A stretch of 64,000 nt of DNA. Source: CAWBVG01 sp963792175. Its GTDB lineage: Bacteria > Acidobacteriota > Vicinamibacteria > Vicinamibacterales > CAVVIG01. A model generated the notes under the pieces. It worked only from the letters and a program-made list of their open reading frames with translations. It did not search any database and was not told where the DNA came from. The position numbers and the translations under genes are program-made. The stretch's first letter is position 1. The number at the start of each line of letters is the position of its first letter. Below, piece by piece: positions 46,358-55,284 of this stretch. The stretch spans positions 1-64,000 of the forward strand of contig CAWBVG010000041.1 of assembly GCA_963792175.1 (NCBI GenBank), written 5' to 3'.

Positions 46358-47341
46358 ATGTCCATTCGTTACTCTGCCGCCGCCTGTCAGACCGATCTGC
46401 CAAATCCGATCGAGCGGCGGCAGATGCGCTCGAACACCGACCGCATGCTTCAGATGGTCGATGCCGCGGTCGAAGGCAGCGCGCCGTTTCTGCCGGTCCG
46501 TCTCGTCGTCTTTCCCGAATTCGCGCATGCCGCGCCGGTGTTTCAGACCGTGGAGGAGCTGCTCGCGAAGCTGACGGTCCCGATTCCCAACGAGCACACC
46601 GAACGCCTGATCGCGAAGGCGCGCGAGCACGATCTCTACATCCAGAGCGGCACGATGCTCGAAGAGGATCCGAAATGGCCGGGCGTCGTCTTCAACACGA
46701 CGTGCCTCTGCGGTCCAAACGGCATGCTCTACCGGTATCGCAAGGTGAACCCGTGGATCCCGTACGAAGTCCATAGCAGCCCGCACGACCTGCCTGGATA
46801 CGACGAGCCGCTGTTCCCGGTGGCGGACACGCCGATCGGCAGAATCGGGTGCGCGATCTGCTACGACTGGCTCTTTCCCGAGGCGATCCGGCAACTGGCG
46901 ATGAACGGCGCCGAAGTCCTGGTCCGCGTGTCGGCCTACATGGACCCCTGGGGCGCCACCGAGCCGATGAACTGGTGGACGACCATCAATCGCGCGCGCG
47001 CGATCGAGAACATCGCGTACGTCGTCGGCGCCAACCAGGGGGCGAGTCTGCGGCACTATCCGCCGTACTCCTGGCCGGGCGGGTCGCAGATCGTCGACTT
47101 CGACGGCCGCCTGCTGGCCGATGCGTCTCCCGGACCCGGCGAACGCATCGTCGTCGCGCCGATCGACATCTCGAGCGTGCGGCACGAGCGCGAGTCGCGG
47201 CGCGGGCATCACATGCTGGCGCACCTGCGGACCGAGGCGTATCCGGTCTACGCGCAGCCGCAGTACCCGCGGGAGGGCTCCGACATGACGTACGAAGGGA
47301 ACGTGCGGCGGATCGACGCTGGGAAGAAACGTCTACGCTGA
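46358..47341 (+). CDS. Nitrilase-superfamily amidohydrolase
   Basis: A 327-residue intact protein from ATG 46358, chosen because the fold starts 'IRYSAAACQTD'. The Glu-Lys-Cys triad is in 'VVFPEFAHA' (E54), 'YRYRKVNPWIP' and 'GCAICYDWLFPE'. 'NWWTTINRARAIENIAYVVG' and 'GGSQIVDFDGRLLADASPG' are typical of carbon-nitrogen hydrolases close to carbamoylputrescine, beta-ureidopropionase or aliphatic amidase types. It hydrolyses an amide or nitrile. It is divergent from chrB and stands alone. Confidence 0.88.
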   Translation: MSIRYSAAACQTDLPNPIERRQMRSNTDRMLQMVDAAVEGSAPFLPVRLVVFPEFAHAAPVFQTVEELLAKLTVPIPNEHTERLIAKAREHDLYIQSGTMLEEDPKWPGVVFNTTCLCGPNGMLYRYRKVNPWIPYEVHSSPHDLPGYDEPLFPVADTPIGRIGCAICYDWLFPEAIRQLAMNGAEVLVRVSAYMDPWGATEPMNWWTTINRARAIENIAYVVGANQGASLRHYPPYSWPGGSQIVDFDGRLLADASPGPGERIVVAPIDISSVRHERESRRGHHMLAHLRTEAYPVYAQPQYPREGSDMTYEGNVRRIDAGKKRLR

Positions 47342-47346
47342 GCGGC

Positions 47347-47426
47347 TTCAGCTATCAGCTATCAGCTCTCGGCTCTTACCGTGAATGAAGGCTGACAGCT
47401 GACGGCTGAGAGCTGAGAGCTGGCGG
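47347..47426. repeat. Palindromic 'tcagctatcagctc / gctgacagctga' repeat
   Basis: Arms made of 'cagctatcag' units face 'ctgacagctgacggctgaga' across about 20 bases. It resembles the repeat at 12942-13007. It lies downstream of the nitrilase and encodes the last residues and the stop of the sulfatase-like protein read from the other strand. Confidence 0.75.
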
Positions 47427-48598
47427 ATTTGCAGCCGTGTCGCCGAACGCGTCGAGCAGCATCGGCAGCAACTGGTGCATGCGGCCAATCGGCTGGCGCG
47501 CCGGTGTCAGGCCCGGGCTGAAGCCGCACGCCCGGAGCCGGTCGAGTACCGCGGCGCGGCTGGCAATCACGTGCACCGGCACGTCCCATGGTGCGTGCTC
47601 GCCGCTGACGGCGGCCGGCGGTTGATGGTCGCCGAGGACGATCATCACGAGATCGCGGTCGGCGTGCCTCTTCAGGTAACCCGCGAGCACGTCGAAGTCG
47701 TAGGTCATCGCTTCGACATAACCGGGCCCGAAGTCGGTCCAGTCCGGCTGGTGCGCGTACGCGCGCACGATGTCGGGGCCGTCATACGGCCGGCGGGTCA
47801 GCATGCGCGGCCAGTCCGGCTGGTACGGCGGCGTCGGTCTGAACGGAAAGTGCGTGCTGATGGTGGGAAAGAAGATGAAGCGCCGGCCAGCCGATCCTCG
47901 TTCGGCCTCGAGGGCATCGAAGCGCGCGAGCGAGTACTGGTCCGGAATGGCAAACCAGCCGAACTCGGGCCCCTGGTAGTCCAGGCGTTCAGCTCCATAA
48001 ATCTCGTTGAACCCATAGAACACGCCTTCCGGCCAGCTTTGACGGAGACCGGGCATCAGTCCAACCGTGCGGAACCCGCGCCGGCCGAACGCCTTCGCCA
48101 GCGTGTCCCGCTGGGCGGTCATCAGCTTCGCGTTGGTCTCCGGATCGCGCACCTCGATCCCGGACAGACAGACTGATGTGGGCGAGCCACGACGAGCCGC
48201 CGAACGTCGGCGACTCGACGAACGCAGAGACCACCTGACGGCCGGTTTCGCGAATCGCCGCGTCGAGCCGTGCCCGGCTCGCGGCGAGCGGCCGGGCGAG
48301 CGCCGGCCGGTCGAAGCTGACCGCGCCGTACGATTCGACGAACACGACATACACGTCCGCGCCCTGTACCTCGCGAGAGGTCGGAAGTCATCGGCGGGCT
48401 GGCGGGCAGCGCCCGCGATCCCGCAATCGCCTCCGCGACGAACCGGACTTGCCGCGCATAGGTGAGGACGACGGGCGAGGCGAACGGGTGTACGGTGATC
48501 TCGCCCGGCACTTCGGGTTTCGGAGGGCGAACGATGAACCAGGCTACGGCGGCGAGCGAAAGCGCGATCAGCGCACGGCGTTGATGGTCGTCAGCCAT
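47376..48598 (-). CDS. Alkaline-phosphatase-superfamily (LtaS/sulfatase-like) transferase domain (frameshifted)
   Basis: ATG 48598 ('MADDHQRRALIALSLAAV') has a membrane segment, followed after a frame change near 48380 by 'YVVFVESYGAVSFDRP' (metal-binding Glu) and 'ESPTFGGSSWLAHISL' (nucleophile Ser/Thr region). A second change near 48170 leads to 'GIEVRDPETNAKLM', 'FFPTISTHFPFRPTPPY' (His) and 'MIVLGDHQPPAAVSGEH' (Asp-His). These are the marks of phosphoglycerol/phosphoethanolamine transferases. The ATG overlaps the stop of the upstream membrane domain, which may be the N-terminal part of the same protein. It lies downstream of the CDP-alcohol phosphatidyltransferase gene. Confidence 0.7.
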
Positions 48599-49032
48599 CG
48601 AGACGGCGATGCACCGCCAAGCAGAGCCGCAGGAGGGCGTAGAGGAGTGCCAGCGCCAGGATCGCGCCGAAAACCGACAGTACGATGAGCCACCATGGCG
48701 CGACCGTTGTGACCATCGCCGCCACATCGGGAATGAATCGCAGATCCCAATACAGGTTGATGTCGCGTCCGTACAGCGCCGGCGCGGTGACCTCCGCGTA
48801 GTGTCCGATGACCAGGAGCGTCCAGATCGCGCTCAGCCAGTGCAACCCCGGCGCGCGACGGCTGGCGCGACCAGCGGCTGACGATCGCGAGGCCCAGCAC
48901 GCAGACCGCGAGTTCGACTGAAAGCGCACCACGCCAGTGCACCGCCGGCGTCGGCCAGACGTTTTCGAACGTCAGCGAGGCGTCGAGCACCACGAGCGCT
49001 GCGACGAGCACGATCCACCGTCTGAGAGTCAA
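48591..49032 (-). CDS. Membrane domain, probable N-terminal part of the sulfatase-like transferase (frameshifted)
   Basis: ATG 49032 ('MTLRRWIVLVAALVVLDASL') starts a run of membrane helices; a frame change near 48870 joins 'LHWLSAIWTLLVIGHYAEV' and 'WWLIVLSVFGAILALALLYAL', to TGA 48591. The stop overlaps the ATG of the sulfatase-like gene. Either two genes overlap by 8 bases, or this is the membrane half of one LtaS-like protein broken by an error. It starts 12 bp after the phosphatidyltransferase stop. Confidence 0.6.
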
Positions 49033-49044
49033 CGCTCTCTTAGT

Positions 49045-49671
49045 CTATGCGGGAGATGCTGGCGCTCGCCGCCACAGCCAGAGCGTGTCGGCGAGAAACG
49101 AATAGACGAGCGCCGCCAGCGACACCGCGGCCAGCCACTCACTGGCCGGAGGCAGAATCGGCGGCAGGATCGTCAGGATCAATCCCACCGTCTGGACGAC
49201 GCAGATCGCTTTTCGGCGGAGGCTCGGCAAGAGCGGCCGTTGCATCCACGGCAGCGCCCATCCCGCGGCGACGAACAGGTATCGCAGCAGCCCGGAGATC
49301 AGCACCCATGGACCGGCCTTGCCGTACTGCCACGCCAGGATGGCGAGCACTTGAATCAGCAGCGCGTCGGTTTCCATGTCGAAACGCGCGCCGAACGCGC
49401 TGGCCATGCCGGTGCGCCGCGCGACCCAGCCGTCCACGCCGTCGAGCACCGTGGCCACTACGGCCGCGCACGCAACGATCCACCCGGCGGCCGGTAGCGA
49501 TGGCTCGCCGATGAACCCCGCGACGATCGCCGCAAGGAACGCTCGAACCATCGTCACCTGGTTGGCTGGACCGAAGCGCGGGAACGGATGGTGCGCGCGC
49601 GCAGATCGGCGCGCCAGTAGCACAATCGCCGCCAACACCACACCTGCCTTGACGATGAACGCTGCGGTCAC
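49045..49671 (-). CDS. CDP-alcohol phosphatidyltransferase
   Basis: A 208-residue integral membrane protein. The signature D-G-x-x-A-R-x8-G-x3-D-x3-D is seen as 'DGWVARRTGMASAFGARFD' followed by M-E-T-D. Five or six membrane helices surround it. GTG 49671 ('VTAAFIVKAGVVLAAIVLL') fits the spacing to the divergent gene, 46 bp away. The enzyme transfers a phosphatidyl (or similar) group from a CDP-alcohol to a second alcohol; the head group cannot be told. Its operon partner is the sulfatase-like transferase. Confidence 0.88.
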   Translation of the reverse strand: MTAAFIVKAGVVLAAIVLLARRSARAHHPFPRFGPANQVTMVRAFLAAIVAGFIGEPSLPAAGWIVACAAVVATVLDGVDGWVARRTGMASAFGARFDMETDALLIQVLAILAWQYGKAGPWVLISGLLRYLFVAAGWALPWMQRPLLPSLRRKAICVVQTVGLILTILPPILPPASEWLAAVSLAALVYSFLADTLWLWRRAPASPA

Positions 49672-49717
49672 AGGGGCGGGATTGTAACGCGCGCCTGAAA
49701 AGCACCAGAATTGCCGC

Positions 49718-50692
49718 ATGTCCGCCGACGACGCGCGAGCGTTCTGGACGATTGCGCCCGGCCGGGGCGAGATCCGCGCCGAGCCGCTGGCGCCGCCCGA
49801 GTTCGGCGACGTGCTCGTCCGGACGCTGTACAGCGGCATCAGCCGGGGCACGGAGCGTCTCGTCTTTCAGGGCCGCGTTCCGCCGAGCGAGTACCAGCGG
49901 ATGCGCGCGCCGTTTCAGTCCGGCGAGTTTCCGGCGCCGGTCAAGTACGGATACGCAAGCGTCGGACGGATCGAGGACGGTCCGGAGGATCTCCGCGACC
50001 GCGACGTGTTCGTCCTTTACCCCCATCAGACGCGCTACGTCGTTCCCGCCGCGGCGGTCCACGTCCTGCCGGCGGCGGTTCCGGCGGAGCGCGCCGTGCT
50101 GGCCGCCAATCTCGAGACCGCGATCAACGCGTTGTGGGACGGCGCGCCGAGCCTGGGCGATCGGATCAGCGTGGTCGGCGCCGGCACGGTGGGATGCCTC
50201 GTGGCGTGGCTGGCGGGACGTGTGCCCGGCTGTGACGTGGAGCTGGTCGACATCAACCCGGAGCGCGCCACGATTGCCGAAACGTTGGGCGTGCGATTTG
50301 CCACGCCCGAACACGCATCGTCGAACGCCGACGTGGTGATCCACGCCAGCGGTTCCGGCGCCGGCCTCGAGCTGGCGCTTCGCGTCGCCGGGTTCGAGGC
50401 GACGGTCGTCGAGTTGAGCTGGTACGGGGACCAGGCGATCCGGGTCGGGCTCGGCGGCGCGTTTCACGCGCAGCGGCTCACGCTGAAGTCGTCACAGGTC
50501 GGAAGCGTCCCGCCGGCCCGCAGCCCGCGATGGGACACGCGGCGGCGGATGCAGCTCGCGCTCTCGCTGCTGCAGCACGCCGAGCTCGACGCGCTGATCA
50601 CCGCCGAGAGCGACTTCGAATCGCTGCCTGGCGTCATGGCCGATCTCGCCGCCGATCGCGTCGACGCGCTGTGCCACCGCGTGAGGTACTGA
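49718..50692 (+). CDS. MDR-family dehydrogenase lacking zinc ligands
   Basis: A 324-residue protein of the medium-chain dehydrogenase family. The NAD(P) fold is clear ('ISVVGAGTVGCLVAWLAG', 'VELVDINPERATIAETLG', 'ADVVIHASGSGAGLELAL'), and 'RTLYSGISRGTERLVFQG' is the N-terminal barrel. I find neither the structural-zinc Cys quartet nor the usual G-H-E catalytic zinc site. The stop is one base before the ATG of the PTPS-like gene. Related genes are often labelled zinc-binding dehydrogenase. Likely an oxidoreductase step on a small molecule made by the cluster. Confidence 0.8.
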   Translation: MSADDARAFWTIAPGRGEIRAEPLAPPEFGDVLVRTLYSGISRGTERLVFQGRVPPSEYQRMRAPFQSGEFPAPVKYGYASVGRIEDGPEDLRDRDVFVLYPHQTRYVVPAAAVHVLPAAVPAERAVLAANLETAINALWDGAPSLGDRISVVGAGTVGCLVAWLAGRVPGCDVELVDINPERATIAETLGVRFATPEHASSNADVVIHASGSGAGLELALRVAGFEATVVELSWYGDQAIRVGLGGAFHAQRLTLKSSQVGSVPPARSPRWDTRRRMQLALSLLQHAELDALITAESDFESLPGVMADLAADRVDALCHRVRY

Positions 50693-50693
50693 C

Positions 50694-51092
50694 ATGTACA
50701 GCGTGACCGTCCGCGGGCACATGATGATTGCCCACAGCCTGACGGGCGACATCTTTGGCCCTGCCCAACGACTGCACGGCGCTACCTATGTCGTCGACGT
50801 CGAATTCCGGCGCAGCGACCTCGACGCCAACGGCATCGTCGTCGACATCGGCCGCGCAACCGATGCGTTGAACGAGGTGCTCGCCGGATTCAGCTATCGG
50901 AATCTCGACGAAGAGCCCTCGCTCAAAGGCAAGAACACCACGACCGAGTTCCTCGCGCGCGCGGTCTTCGACGGCATCGCCGCTGCCATGTCGAGAGGCG
51001 ATGTCGGGTCGAGCGCCGCCGGAATCGAAAGCCTGCGGGTGACGCTCCACGAATCGCACCTGGCGTCGGCGTCGTTCGACGGACGCGTGTGA
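50694..51092 (+). CDS. 6-pyruvoyl-tetrahydropterin synthase / QueD-like protein lacking catalytic residues
   Basis: A 132-residue T-fold protein. The zinc/active-site region reads 'MIAHSLTGDIFGPAQRLHGA' where QueD and PTPS enzymes have C-x-x-L-H-G-H: the catalytic Cys is Ala and one zinc His is Ala. The D-H of 'LDHxxLN' reads 'FSYRNLDEEPSLKG', and the C-terminal Glu is present in 'LHESHLASASF'. It therefore cannot use the standard mechanism and probably has a new reaction or a binding role. It is tightly packed between the MDR gene and the glycosyltransferase (GTGA overlap). Confidence 0.8.
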   Translation: MYSVTVRGHMMIAHSLTGDIFGPAQRLHGATYVVDVEFRRSDLDANGIVVDIGRATDALNEVLAGFSYRNLDEEPSLKGKNTTTEFLARAVFDGIAAAMSRGDVGSSAAGIESLRVTLHESHLASASFDGRV

Positions 51093-52154
51093 GGCGGATC
51101 GCGGTCGTCGTTCCAGGGTCGATCGCACAGCGATCCGGCGGGTATGAGTACGACCGCCGGATCGTCGCTGGTCTGCGGGCACGCGGCTGGGTGGTCGACG
51201 TCCACGAGCTCGACGGTGCCTTTCCCCGGCCATCCGCGGCGGCGCTCGAGACTGCGGCGCACACGCTTGCAGCGATTCCGGACGGTTCCCTCGTCCTCGC
51301 CGACGGTCTCGCGTTCGGCGCGATGCCGGCGGAGGTGGAACGCGAAGGTGGGCGTCTCAACTTCGTTGCGCTCGTCCACCTGCCGCTTGCCGCCCACGTC
51401 GGCATCAATCGTCAGGAGGCCGACCGGTTCGAGCAGGGTGAACGGCGGGCGCTGGCGGCCGCACGGGCGTGCATTGTCACGGGAACGGCGACTGTGGGGC
51501 CGCTCGAGGCGTACGGCGTCAGGCCCGAACAGATCGCGGTCGTCGAGCCAGGAACCGATCCCGCGCCGCTGGCCCGAGGCTCCCGCAATCCTGTCCACCT
51601 GGTGTCGGTCGCCGCGATCACGGTAGGAAAGGGCCACGAGATCCTGCTGCGCGCGCTCGCGCGGCTGCGCCAGCGGGCATGGCGGCTGACGTGTGCCGGC
51701 AGTCTCGATCGCGATCCAGCCACGGCCGATCGTGTCCGCGAACTGGTGGACGCCGAACAACTCGGGAAACAGGTCGCGCTGGTCGGCGAGCTCGATGCGA
51801 CGGAGTCTCTCAGCGCTCTACGACTCCGCCGATGTCTTCGTGCACGCTTCGCTGCACGAGACGTACGGGATGGTCGTCGCCGAAGCGCTGGCGCGTGGCG
51901 TCCCGGTCGTCGGCTCCGCGACGGGTGCGATTCCGCATCTCGTCGGTTCAGACGCCGGCCTGCTCGTACCGCCGGGGGACGCCGCTGCGCTCGAGGGCGC
52001 CTTGTCGTCGGTTATCGACGACCAGGATGTTCGCGACCGGTTGGCGGCTGGAGCACGTCGTGTCCGCAGCCGTCTGCCGACATGGGACGACGCCGTTGAC
52101 AGAATGGCAAGCGTGCTTGCGGGACTGGAGAACGATGGGTCATTCGCTCGCTGA
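51089..52154 (+). CDS. GT4 family glycosyltransferase (one frameshift)
   Basis: GTG 51089 overlaps the stop of the PTPS-like gene. The protein (about 355 residues) starts 'RRIAVVVPGSIAQRSGGYEY' (N-terminal GT-B domain); 'VHLVSVAAITVGKGHEILL' is the central linker, and after a frame change near 51815 the donor-binding domain 'VFVHASLHETYGMVVAEALA' shows the E-x7-E motif of GT4. The donor would be a nucleotide sugar and the acceptor the product of the neighbouring enzymes. End at 52154 overlaps the methyltransferase start by 20 bp. Confidence 0.85.
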
Positions 52155-52944
52155 ATGGCTGGCGCTGCGCGAGGCATTCGACGTGGCCGCGCGCTCCGAG
52201 AGGCTCGCGCGCGCCGTTTCGAAGGCGCTGACGCCGGACCGGCCGGTGAGGATCGTCGATCTCGGAACCGGCAGAGGCTCGAACGTCCGGTATCTCACCG
52301 GCTACCTTCCAGTGCCGCAGGAATGGCTGTTGCTGGACGAGGATGCCGCCGTTCTTGAACAGGTGCCTGGCGCGATGACCGGGCGTCTGCCTGCGCAATG
52401 CGCCATCGAAGTGCGGCAGGTCAACCTCGGTGCTCTCGATTCGACGATGTTCGACGGACGCCATCTCGTGACGGCATCCGCGCTGCTCGATCTGGTCTCG
52501 GAATCGTGGCTCGGTTCGCTGGCGCATCATTGCCACGCGGTAGGCGCCGCGGGACTGTTCGCGCTGACTTACAACGGAGAGTCCCGCTGTTCACCGGCAG
52601 AGCCCGAAGACGACGAGATCCGCGAGCTGATGAATCGGCATCAGCGCGCGAATGACAAGGGCTTCGGCAGAGCGGCTGGGCCCGATGCCGTCGCTGCGGC
52701 CGAGCGTGCGTTCAAGGCCGTCGGCTATCGAGTCGAGCGAGCGGCGAGCGATTGGAATCTGCCGCCGGACGCGCGGGAGATGCAGCGGGAGCTGGTTCAC
52801 GGATGGGCGGAAGCCGCGTCGGAAATCGCGCCGGCTCGATCGGCGATGATCAGCAGCTGGCTCCGCCGCCGCCACGATCACATCGACGCCGGCCGTTCGC
52901 AGATCGTCGTCTGTCACGACGATCTGATCGCCACGCCCGGATGA
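52135..52944 (+). CDS. SAM-dependent methyltransferase
   Basis: A 269-residue class I methyltransferase from ATG 52135 ('MGHSLAEWLALREAFDVAA'). Motif I is 'VRIVDLGTGRGSNVRYLTG', motif II about 'EWLLLDEDAAVLEQV', and 'HLVTASALLDLVSESWL' the post-motif region typical of small-molecule O- or N-methyltransferases. It is last in the operon MDR, PTPS-like, GT4, and overlaps the convergent antiporter gene by 31 bp. Confidence 0.82.
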   Translation: MGHSLAEWLALREAFDVAARSERLARAVSKALTPDRPVRIVDLGTGRGSNVRYLTGYLPVPQEWLLLDEDAAVLEQVPGAMTGRLPAQCAIEVRQVNLGALDSTMFDGRHLVTASALLDLVSESWLGSLAHHCHAVGAAGLFALTYNGESRCSPAEPEDDEIRELMNRHQRANDKGFGRAAGPDAVAAAERAFKAVGYRVERAASDWNLPPDAREMQRELVHGWAEAASEIAPARSAMISSWLRRRHDHIDAGRSQIVVCHDDLIATPG

Positions 52945-54158
52945 GCCGACTCCGGGCGCGCTCGCGGCTTCTCGAAGCCCATGTACCGCAAGAGCGGCGA
53001 GGTCATCGCCGTCGTGACGAGCGCCATCAGCGTCAGCATCGTGAACAGCATCGGTGGCAGAAGGCCGATGTCGACGCCGATGTTCAGCACCACCAGCTCC
53101 ACGAGTCCGCGGGTGTTCATCAACACACCGAGCGCGATCGCCTCGCGCCTCGACAGCGCCAGCACCCGGGAGGCCAGGAGCGGGCTCGCCGCCTTGCCGA
53201 CGACCGCGATCGCCAGGATCGCGATCGCTTCCAGCACGAGCCATGGCGACATCAGCAGGTGCACGTTCGTGCGCAGGCCGGTGAACGCGAAAAACAGCGG
53301 AAGCAGCAGCGTCGCGACCAGCGGCTCAATGCGCACGGTCAGGAGTCGTTCGACTTCCTTATCCCGTGGCGCGAGTGCGCCGAGAAAGAAGGCGCCGAAC
53401 AGCGGATGGATACCCAGTCGGTCGGTCGCGGCGGCGGACGCGATCGCCGCGATGAGCAGCACGGCCATCCGGCCTTCTGCGTCCGCGATTCGCGCCGTCC
53501 ACCGATGGATCACGGGACGAACGATGCCGAGCATGACCGCGGCGTAGACGATGACTCCCGCCACCGAGGCGCTCGCGGAGGCGGTGTCAGCTCGCGCGAA
53601 CGCGGTCACCAGCGCGAGCACGATCCACGCGGTGACGTCGTCGAGGGCCGCGCAGGCGATGGCGACGGTGCCGAGCCTGGTCGCCGACAGTCCGTGCTCG
53701 TCGACGATGCGTACCAGGACGGGGAACGCCGTGATGCTGAGACTCAGCCCGACGAAGAGCGCAAACGGCCACACCTGCCGGTCGGGGACGCCGAACTGCG
53801 TCCTGACGGCCATCGCGAGCCCGATGCCGAGCACGAACGGCAGCACGATGCTGGCGATGCTGGTCATCACGACGAGCCGTCGGCTGGCGCTGAGGTGCGA
53901 CAGGTCGAGACGTATGCCGACGACGAACATGAACAGCACGAGCCCGAACTGGCTGAAGGCATTCAGGAGGGGGAGGCTGTCGACCGGGAACAGCTGGCCA
54001 GTGATCGACGGGAAGATCCACCCGAGAAACGACGGTCCCAGCAGCAGCCCCGCGACGATTTCCCCAATCACGCGCGTCTGACCCATGGCGCGGAAGGCGC
54101 TGCCCGCTACACGGGCAACCGTCACGACGACGACGATCTGGAGTAACAGCAGAAACAT
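52914..54158 (-). CDS. CPA2-family cation:proton antiporter
   Basis: A 414-residue intact protein with about 12 membrane helices. The Asp-Asp pair of CPA2 exchangers is seen in 'VAIACAALDDVTAWIVLALV'; 'MGQTRVIGEIVAGLLLGPSF' is the family opening and 'FFAFTGLRTNVHLL' a later helix. There is no C-terminal RCK/TrkA-N domain as in KefB/KefC, so it is a short Na+/H+ or K+/H+ exchanger. Its 3' end overlaps the methyltransferase gene; it does not look functionally linked to the pterin-like cluster. Confidence 0.9.
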   Translation of the reverse strand: MFLLLLQIVVVVTVARVAGSAFRAMGQTRVIGEIVAGLLLGPSFLGWIFPSITGQLFPVDSLPLLNAFSQFGLVLFMFVVGIRLDLSHLSASRRLVVMTSIASIVLPFVLGIGLAMAVRTQFGVPDRQVWPFALFVGLSLSITAFPVLVRIVDEHGLSATRLGTVAIACAALDDVTAWIVLALVTAFARADTASASASVAGVIVYAAVMLGIVRPVIHRWTARIADAEGRMAVLLIAAIASAAATDRLGIHPLFGAFFLGALAPRDKEVERLLTVRIEPLVATLLLPLFFAFTGLRTNVHLLMSPWLVLEAIAILAIAVVGKAASPLLASRVLALSRREAIALGVLMNTRGLVELVVLNIGVDIGLLPPMLFTMLTLMALVTTAMTSPLLRYMGFEKPRARPESAHPGVAIRSS

Positions 54159-54226
54159 AGGTTGACCAGCGGAGCTTGTCGCCAGCCGAAGCGGAGCTCG
54201 CTCGACAGCGTCAGAGCGAAGGCGGG

Positions 54227-55177
54227 TCAGATCACGCGCGCGATGGCTGATTCATCGTCCGCGTGGCGGTCCTGGTCCTCAGCCGATCTCAAATCGCAGT
54301 CGAACAGCACGTCAGTCCCCATCCTGAACACACGATAGCGCGGCCGGTGACAATCGCCGAGCGCGTCCGGCGGCTGCAGCCGGATGGCGGGGCGGCCGTC
54401 TCCGATCAAGAGCGGTGCGATTGCGACGTGCAGCCGATCCAGCTGTTTCGCTTGCAGGAACATCGAGACGGTGACGCCGCCGCCCTCCACGAACAGACGG
54501 GCGCAGCCGCGCGCTCGCAGCAGCTTGACCACCTCCGCGACCGGCACGCCGGCATCGTCCTCGTTGCCGACGCCAATCACGGTCGCAAGGCCGAAACGTT
54601 CTCCGTTCGCCGGCGCGAGCGATCGCGCGCAGATGTAGAGGGTCTCCGCCGACGGATCGCTGAAGACGCGATGGTCTTCCGCAAGGCGCCGCGACGGATC
54701 GAGGACAACGCGTAGCGGGTTCGACCCTTCGACGAGCCGCGTCGTCAACAGAGGGTCGTCGGCGGCGATCGTGCCGGCCCCCACGATGACGGCGTCGCAG
54801 AGCGCACGCAGCCGGTGCATGTGGCGCATGTTCTCCTCGCCGGTCACCCAGCGCGACTCTCCCGCGTGCGTGGCGATAAACCCGTCAAGGCTCTGGCCGA
54901 GATGACCGACCGTCAGCGGGCGTGCCGCCGTCGCGCTGCAGATTGGCAGGTACAGCTCGATCAGCGGCCGGCGGGGATCGTCGGGAGGGATCGTCGCCTC
55001 CCACCCGCGGCCCGGCTGCCAGATCAGCAGCGCAGTGGGATCGTCGGTCGGCACGGAGCGCAGGTCCCCAGCCGGGTTCAGCGCAAAACCAGCCGATCGA
55101 GGCAGTTCCGACAGGCGTGTGGCCTCGGCGGCGGCCGCGACGACAACTTGCCAGGCTGTGCCGAAATGGGAATCCAT
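54227..55177 (-). CDS. RibD C-terminal / dihydrofolate-reductase-like reductase
   Basis: A 316-residue intact protein. The first ~90 residues are an extra N-terminal part with no recognised motif; from about residue 88 on the RibD_C/DHFR fold is plain: 'LTVGHLGQSLDGFIATHAGE', 'CDAVIVGAGTIAADDPLLTT', 'LFVEGGGVTVSMFL' and 'HVAIAPLLIGDG'. Such proteins are NADPH-dependent reductases of pyrimidine or pterin-like rings. Although separated by the antiporter gene, its chemistry fits the PTPS-like/GT/methyltransferase cluster. Divergent from the cytochrome-TPR gene. Confidence 0.82.
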   Translation of the reverse strand: MDSHFGTAWQVVVAAAAEATRLSELPRSAGFALNPAGDLRSVPTDDPTALLIWQPGRGWEATIPPDDPRRPLIELYLPICSATAARPLTVGHLGQSLDGFIATHAGESRWVTGEENMRHMHRLRALCDAVIVGAGTIAADDPLLTTRLVEGSNPLRVVLDPSRRLAEDHRVFSDPSAETLYICARSLAPANGERFGLATVIGVGNEDDAGVPVAEVVKLLRARGCARLFVEGGGVTVSMFLQAKQLDRLHVAIAPLLIGDGRPAIRLQPPDALGDCHRPRYRVFRMGTDVLFDCDLRSAEDQDRHADDESAIARVI

Positions 55178-55284
55178 GCGGTCGCCGGACGATTATAGGC
55201 ACACACAACGATCGCTCAGCTTCCACCCGCCGTAGTGTGTTCAGGCTATGGCTGCGTCCGGTACCATGGAGCTTCGACCATCGC

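Noticed and set aside
49718..50692. Zinc-dependent alcohol dehydrogenase assignment
   Set aside because: The catalytic and structural zinc ligands are not seen, so it is named only as an MDR-family protein.
52752..54146. 464-residue plus-strand frame opposite the antiporter
   Set aside because: His/Arg/Asp-rich mirror of membrane helices; antiporter motifs on the other strand are unmistakable.
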